64,000 nucleotides of DNA, from contig OX595993.1 in the NCBI GenBank assembly GCA_951394045.1, positions 992,001 through 1,056,000 of the forward strand, written 5' to 3'. Below the pieces are notes generated by a model. That model was not told the DNA's origin, searched no databases, and worked only from the letters and a program-made list of their open reading frames with translations. A program made the position numbers and the translations under genes. The stretch is from Nitzschia sp. DOCU1 (taxonomy: Eukaryota; Bacillariophyta; Bacillariophyceae; Bacillariales; Bacillariaceae). Below, in pieces: positions 58,501-64,000 of the stretch. The first letter of the stretch is position 1. Every line of letters begins with the position of its first letter.

Positions 58501-61488
58501 CGGCATATCGAAAGTCTCAAGAGTACAAACGGCAATTGGGGATTCAGGATGATGCGTCGTCACATTCGTCATTTCAAGTCCTGCCCGAGGGGATACGAGA
58601 AGTGGTCAAAAGGCAATCTTCTCCACCCAAGCCACCGCGGGTAGTCCCTAGCGCTTCCGAGGCACAGAATGACAACAAGGTCAAGGAGATTATGCCACCC
58701 CAAAGTTATTTTGCGTCGCCTACTAGTAGTCCAAGACGTGCGATTCCGGACCCAGAAGGAAGCGTGGGCTCTGATCCGAAAGGAGCGTTGACGAGACCAT
58801 CCGTCGACTCTCCCAGTCAAATGAATTTCACAGGCACCAACATGGAGAACTTGTCTCCCGAGAAATACCGCGAGGCTCATGACAAGGTCATGCAGAATTC
58901 ACCATTGCTAGGGAGTATCGAACAAGGAATCATTGACACAGATGGAACTACCAGTGATGCCAGCGATTCTGCTATGGGTCCCCACCGGTTGGCTAGTCTT
59001 ATGTTATCTCCCGACGTTTTGCAAAAGCGTCTTCACCAGGCTGTGCGCGCTGTTGAAGGACAACATTGGGATCAAGTCAAATATCTATTGAACGCCAATC
59101 CGTGGCTTGCTGAAATGTGTGAGCTGACGTCCAATCAATACTTGCTCCACAAAATTTCCTTTTTTGGCTTCTCGGCCCCCAAAGAACTGTGTGCCCATTT
59201 GATCGAAATGTTCCCTTCTGCGGTTTACAAATTTGATCGTGATGGCAATGTTCCTCTCCATTTGGCAGCAGCCGCTGGGCACTTGAAGATGATTCGAATG
59301 TTGGGAGAGAAGTTTGAAAGCGGCGCATCTATCCGCAACGAAGATGGAATGCTTCCGTTGCACTTTACGATTGCGTCATATGCCGACTTTGAGGGCTCCT
59401 ATTCCTACGACAGCAAGGACGACGACCACCCAAGTCCCTTGCAGGTTATCAAGACAGTACTCAAGTTTTTCCCCCAAGCTGTCGCGATCGGAGACAATGA
59501 CGGAAATCTGCCCATTCATATTGCTGCTGAATGTTTGCATGGCGGCTTGGGCGTTGACGTGATCTACATCCTGTTAGATGAGGCTGACCGTCAACTTCAG
59601 GATCCCTGCGGTGTTCGATTCCACAACAAGGTCAAACTTGAAGATATTGTCAATGAAGACATATCCGGTGGCACAATACCAGCGGACGGAGAAATAGACA
59701 CCTCCGTGGTTGACGAAGATATTCACTGCAGCACAGTCAAAAATGACTTTGGCGAGACGCCACTGCTTGCCGCAGTTCGAAGCCGCCGTGGCTGGGACGT
59801 AATTGAGGCACTTGTGAGCGGACCGGGAGGTCATGCGGCTGCCTTGTGCGAAGACTCGGAAAAGAACACTGTGCTCCACCTGCTGGTCGGTCAGTATCAG
59901 GACCCAGCCGCTGCGATGTCGATTCTTAAGATTGTTCCGCAAACCGCTACGATGCGTAACAATGAAGGCATGCTTCCAATCGAGGTAAGTGACCCATAGA
60001 TTTGTTGCTGCAATGTACCTGTTGAAATCTGACATCTGGTCCAGGTTGCCTGCCTTCAGCTCATGCCCGAAGAGATCATTCTTGCAATTGCGTTGGTCGA
60101 TTTGCCATTCGATATTGACGACAAGGACAGCCTGCAGCTGCGAGAAAACTTTGGCAGCAGCTGGTGGTTCTTGGTGTGTGAATGTGATGACCACTACGTG
60201 GATATTGTCCAACAAATCGTTATGATATGCTCCTTCCGGCAAGTTCATGCGTTATGCTCGTTTAAGGGAGGATCAAGGAGACACAAAGATACTGTCATTT
60301 CGCGAGCAACTCCCAAGTGCAAACGTGTCCTGGCTCACGAGATGCGCTTTCTTGGTCGATTCGAGTTGGTGGATAATACCCCGGTAAAGAGGGACCCTGC
60401 TTTGGGGCTCAAAGTGTTTGACGCCTTGGATTTTGCAGACACTGAGGGAGATGAAGAACCTCGTCGTGTTACTTTGAAATGCTACTCCAACATTGAGCCA
60501 TTCCGACAAGCGGTAAGTTGCGAATGCCTGTTCTTTTCATATGGTGTGGCTGTGAGATTGATGCTAACATTTGTTTCGATTGCAGACGGCGATGCGCCGC
60601 GATTTCCCGCTCGATCCAATCTATGTCGAGGAGATTTGGATGTTTGGTGATGACGGTGGAATGGCACAAGGTCCGCAGGAGTTCTGCATTGCTATTGAAT
60701 GCCCACAACTGACGTTGGATCGCGTTGTGGATGGAATGACTAAGAAAGGCGGCTATGTTTATGACACAGAGCTCCGCAAGAAATATGCAGCAAAGATGTG
60801 TGCCGTGTTACGGCTGATTGCGAAGGCTATTCGGCACCTGCACGAGTCTGGGGTGATTCACGGGAATATTTGCATGCAGACCTGTGGTAAATTCGAGCAA
60901 TCATGGAAGCTGCTTGACACTTTGAGGGCGCAGCGTATTGGTGACTTTGTGAACAAGTCACGTTATGGACAGTCGTTTCCTCCAGAAGTTCTCGATTTGG
61001 ATGACGATGACGGTGCCGTCTATGATTCTGACAATGCTGCTGTTTCCTTTCTGTCAGCAAAGGCCGCTGTTTCGATAGATATTTGGGCATTTGGGAAGCT
61101 TGCTTACGAAACTTTGGTAGGGAAACCGCTGGTGGAGTTTGATCCATCGAAAAAGCCAGCGGAGGATACAGTTGCTTTGCTTGAAATTCTGGAGTGGGAC
61201 CAACCGAATATGAAAGCTATCTTTTCGAACTTGCTTGACAGTGGTGTGACCGACAGCTGTGCTGAACTTGTTACGTCCTGCCTGTTCCCGCGACCTGATG
61301 ACCGACCCTCCAGCATGCATGTAATCCTCGAAGATCCTTTTTGGAAAGACATGCGCCAGCATCGCGAACGGTCATCGCCATCGAAGCGAAGCAGGGGCGA
61401 GGTATCCAGTACTGTGTCCCCCAAGTCAATTTTCACAGAGACGGCTTCGGTTGCCACAATGCAAGAAGTGGAAACTGCAGAAATCTAA
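55542..61488 (+). CDS. Ankyrin-repeat protein with C-terminal pseudokinase domain, three exons
   Basis: Exons 55542-59984, 60045-60512 and 60586-61488; introns of 60 and 73 bp (GTAAGT/CCAG; GTAAGT/TTGCAG) keep frame. 1937 residues from ATG 55542. Residues ~1-1150 are disordered and polar, with repeats of xRVSDFFAQVRQ (SQRVSDFFAKVRQF, SQRVSDFFAQVRQM, variant DTDFFAQVREM). Ankyrin-like repeats span ~1165-1490 (GNVPLHLAAAAGHLKMIRM, DGMLPLHF, GNLPIHIAAECL, GETPLLAAVRS, NTVLHLLVGQ). The end is protein kinase-like, with catalytic loop VIHGNICMQTCGK in place of HRDxKxxN and no DFG (LLDTLRA), then SIDIWAFGKLAYETL and R-P-D-D-R-P. The catalytic Asp residues are absent, so it is a likely pseudokinase with a scaffold role. 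Confidence 0.88.
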
Positions 61489-61526
61489 ACTAATACAAGT
61501 AGGTATACCCACGATTAGAATGAATT

Positions 61527-62200
61527 CTACGCCCAATGTCGTAACTTGCAGTGGACTCTTGCCACATCCACCATATAGTCTTGCGAACCAACAGCCCTGG
61601 CATATGGCGTCTGGATAGCAGATTTCATGTAGCTCTCGGCTTTTCCGTTTTCGCCTCTTGCCTCATTGAACAACCCCAGATAGAGGAGCGCGTAAAATTC
61701 TTCCCCTGGTCCACCACGGTGTCCTGCTTCAGCCAAATCCTTCTCGGAGGCTTCGCCGCGAAACAATGAATATACCGTTGCCTACATGCAAAAAATCAAG
61801 GAATGTTGGATTAGACCGTCGCATCGACTCGAAAAAAATCATGTTCTTGGCGATTGTCGTACCATAATCGGCCGACGATCCTTCTTCCCCGGTGGTAGCG
61901 ACATCATTGTGGGTGGAGGGAATGTTGGATCCATTCTGAGCAAGCATGCAATGTCCCAAACAATTTCTTCGACATCGAGAGGACTTCGAAGGACATCATC
62001 CTTGAACTGCTGACTGCCCTTTTCGAATTCGTCTGCGTAATAGTAGCTCAGCCCCCGCTGCCAGAGGTAGGCCTGCGAGCCAGGTGGCACAGAAGCATCG
62101 AATTTTTGGATACTTCCTAAAACATCGCCTTGTCGAAACAGGTCCATTCCTTCTGCAACAAGTTTCCTTGACGGCAACTCCGCTGACATTTGCAAGCGCG

Positions 62201-62232
<32 letters not shown>

Positions 62233-62348
62233 GATGATGATGATGATGATGATGGGTGGCTTCTTCGAGCTTGCTGATTGCCAACGAGGAACCCATTGGC
62301 AAAATATACAAGTGTCAGGCTCTGTAGGAAAACTTTTGGTAGAATCAT
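61527..62348 (-). CDS. TPR-like protein with signal/transit N terminus, two exons
   Basis: Exon 1 is 62348-61863 and exon 2 is 61781-61527, 246 residues; an 81-bp intron (61782-61862; donor GTACGA, acceptor TGTAG) joins DRRPIM to ATVYSLFRGEASEKD. The start MILPKVFLQSLTLVYFANGF is signal-like, followed by a poly-Ser/poly-Thr run coded by a (GTT)n(GAT)n microsatellite at 62200-62253. The rest is TPR-like: EGMDLFRQGDVLGSIQKFD, GLSYYYADEFEKGSQQFKDD, EFYALLYLGLFNEARGENGK, YMVDVARVHC. Its layout (DxRPxM...LF...EFYALLYLGL) matches plastid TPR proteins of plants and algae. Plastid location is inferred. Confidence 0.85.
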
Positions 62349-62865
62349 AGCAACAATCTTTGTCTCGCTCTATCCCAACGGCGACTCAAGTATGGTTCGG
62401 GGCATTTGGACTTGGGCTGTCACCATCGTCTCAAATCTTTCGCCGCCGACGATCTTGAAGGATGCCAAACTTGAAAACTTGATTTTTGGAGCGGCCCCCA
62501 CTCTCGCTTTTTCCGATGACGTCAGTCCTCAGTCGTGCGTCATCAACAAGATTGATCGTACCAGTCGGCTTCCCTCTTCGCGGCGCGCGTCACGTGCAAA
62601 TGGACTGACTCTTTCGATTGCATCGTTCCGCTTTCCTCGCGACCGATGAGAGAGAGAGGACCGAAGTTGACTGAGTCATTCACCACTCTCAATTGACGAC
62701 GATGGGGGCACCTGCTTTCATGATGCTTGGAGTTGGCATGAACTGCGTCATTCTTTGATATTAGACGACTGCTACTAGGAGCTGATTCCCTACCCCCGCA
62801 AGTATCGGAATCAAATCTTTGCGGTTCATCGTTCCACGCCGAGGAGAGCCGGAGACGAGAGGGCG
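62349..62865. promoter_or_regulatory. Divergent promoter region with a CRE
   Basis: The stretch between the divergent TPR and CX9C genes has no gene. TGACGTCA at 62517-62524, with a further TGACG-type word (CGTGCGTCATC, about 62534), lies nearly midway, consistent with a shared promoter. Regulation is inferred. Confidence 0.45.
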
Positions 62866-63258
62866 ATGGGGTCTACGCAAAGCAGTCAAGTATCGTCGCT
62901 GGAAACGGTGAATCCTTCCATCAACGATCCCTTGAGGACAAATACAGACACACACCAACGACCGAAAAGGCAGCCTCCGAAAGATTTATCGGGTCCTGCG
63001 TTGGTCGAGTACAAATGTCGAAAGAAGAAGAAGGCTTGGTCCGAATGTGTGGGATCCTTTTATAGTCGATTCTCGTCAGGAAAAGTCTTGCAAGATGAAG
63101 AAGCTGATTGTGATGAACTATTTGAACGATATCGACAGTGCTATCTGCGGGGAATGTTGAAGGAACGTCTAAAGAAGGGCCTTGATCCACCGAAGGAGGG
63201 AACTGTACTGCACGAGTTTGTGGAAGAAGAAGGGATCCAAGTGCCGAAAAAGCAATGA
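62866..63258 (+). CDS. Twin CX9C protein of the TRIAP1/Mdm35 (UPF0203) family
   Basis: 130 residues. Two CX9C motifs: C-R-K-K-K-K-A-W-S-E-C and C-D-E-L-F-E-R-Y-R-Q-C, ~20 residues apart. The second, C-x-x-L-F-x-R-Y-x-x-C, matches the TRIAP1/Mdm35 signature (CTDLFKRYQQC in the human protein). Family members enter the mitochondrial intermembrane space through Mia40-driven disulfide formation and pair with PRELI/Ups proteins to carry phospholipids between the membranes. This one has an ~50-residue N-terminal extension, absent in yeast and human, and a C-terminal tail. The start is the first ATG of the frame. Confidence 0.8.
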   Translation: MGSTQSSQVSSLETVNPSINDPLRTNTDTHQRPKRQPPKDLSGPALVEYKCRKKKKAWSECVGSFYSRFSSGKVLQDEEADCDELFERYRQCYLRGMLKERLKKGLDPPKEGTVLHEFVEEEGIQVPKKQ

Positions 63259-63366
63259 TTTTCATTCGGCTGGGCTACACTAGCTCTTCTCTGCAACGAT
63301 TCCGACTACGCTGAACTTTTGAAATCCCCCAAACATAGCATTACTATGAAATATTGTATTGGATGC

Positions 63367-64000
63367 CTATTCATTGGACTGAACGGCCTCGATCGCAGCC
63401 TCTTCGGTCACCACTCGGACTTCGTCGACTTGTGTCGAAGGTTCCTTCGGTGTGCCTTCATCATACGGCTGCTCTTCCTGCATATGGAACGAACCTTTCA
63501 TGCCGCGACGACGCGTGCGTTTACCACTTATAAATTGATTCAAATCATCTTTTGTCCAGTTGCGTCGTCTCGAAGATTTGTCTCGCGCCTTTTGTCGTCG
63601 TGTAGGAATAGAGAAAGGAATGCCGTCGCGGTCGTCTTCCTTTTTCTGTGGACTGGCAAGCTGTCTTGGTGCGACGGCCAATAGGCTGTCCGCGTCTACT
63701 TCCTCTCCACCGGCTTCATGCCCCTCAGCCGAGCTGCCATTCGACGAATAGGAAAACGACGACGAGAACGATGAGGATGACGACGATCCCTCCGCCTGTG
63801 AATTTTGTAGCACAGTCTCTGCTGGGTACAGGGCATTCTCATCATCGTCATCCGATGACTCTTCTTGGTCCATCAAACTCCTCGTAGGATTGGGCCAATG
63901 AGTCTCCAACTTCATTAGAGGCTCTTTGCGACCAGTGATTTGATGTGAACCTTGGAGTCCATATTGGTGCCCACTGGATTCCGATCCACTCAGACTGATA
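63367..64000 (-). CDS. Acidic/Ser-rich protein, C-terminal part only
   Basis: The frame is open from the stop at 63367 to the window edge with no break: upstream of the ATG at 63915 it continues as ...GRKEPL, SGSESSGHQYGLQG and further, so the start lies outside. Visible are >200 residues: an acidic/Ser run (DQEESSDDDDENALY; SSSSSFSSSFSYSSNGSS), a basic patch (TRRQKARDKSSRRRNW) and RRRGMKGSFHMQEE. No known domain. Such acidic-then-basic layouts are common in nuclear or RNA-related proteins, but this is no evidence of function. Confidence 0.65.
   Translation of the reverse strand, partial: ISLSGSESSGHQYGLQGSHQITGRKEPLMKLETHWPNPTRSLMDQEESSDDDDENALYPAETVLQNSQAEGSSSSSSFSSSFSYSSNGSSAEGHEAGGEEVDADSLLAVAPRQLASPQKKEDDRDGIPFSIPTRRQKARDKSSRRRNWTKDDLNQFISGKRTRRRGMKGSFHMQEEQPYDEGTPKEPSTQVDEVRVVTEEAAIEAVQSNE

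Overview
The window is nuclear DNA of a eukaryote, most likely a pennate diatom. The evidence is: short GT-AG introns (60-112 bp) in otherwise intron-poor genes; a tandem pair of DUF6824 proteins, a family I know mainly from diatoms; a Ty1/copia element of CoDi type with a half-tRNA-Met primer site; signal-peptide-like starts on probable plastid proteins; and perfect TGACGTCA (CRE) sites. I cannot name the species. There are no rRNA or tRNA genes and no CRISPR.

Layout. 1-4.2 kb: the 3' end of an HdeD/DUF308-like membrane gene, a small U-box protein and a two-exon TspO-like membrane protein. 5-6.6 kb: a degenerate short-repeat cluster and two copies of a palindromic repeat whose hairpin stem shows a compensatory base change. 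6.72-8.92 kb: a complete TA-flanked pogo/Tigger-type DNA transposon holding a transposase and a second, intron-containing HIRAN-like gene in convergent orientation. 10.2-15.9 kb: an intact Ty3/gypsy element (Gypsy-1) with apparently identical 533-bp LTRs and a CTGG target duplication. 16.4-17.3 kb: a decayed, truncated mnmG/MTO1 fragment. 18.9-33.3 kb: host genes with repeated local duplication (the DUF6824 pair, an inverted pair of TM proteins with a conserved KELKRVLRG block, two of three members of a W/RGLE/EQ family) and a UPF1-like helicase. 34.1-40.1 kb: a second gypsy element (Gypsy-2), inactivated by a gag frameshift, a nonsense codon and a tRNA-derived SINE with a 16-bp target duplication. 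40.3-45.9 kb: three host genes. 46.7-53.4 kb: a complete minus-strand copia element with an AGCTC target duplication, inserted in the last exon of a host membrane-protein gene. 55.5-64 kb: a three-exon ankyrin-pseudokinase gene, a TPR gene, a TRIAP1/Mdm35-like CX9C gene and the 3' end of an acidic/Ser-rich gene.

Most noteworthy. In all three LTR elements, from two superfamilies, gag and pol lie in the same frame with a single UGA between them, followed by CGG or AGG. This points to stop-codon readthrough as the shared Gag-Pol strategy. Also notable are the transposon accessory gene hidden by its intron, the SINE nested in a gypsy element, and the copia insertion that changes the C terminus of a host gene. 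LTR divergences were counted by eye: 0/533, 2/448 and 4/349 for Gypsy-1, Gypsy-2 and copia, so all three insertions look recent.
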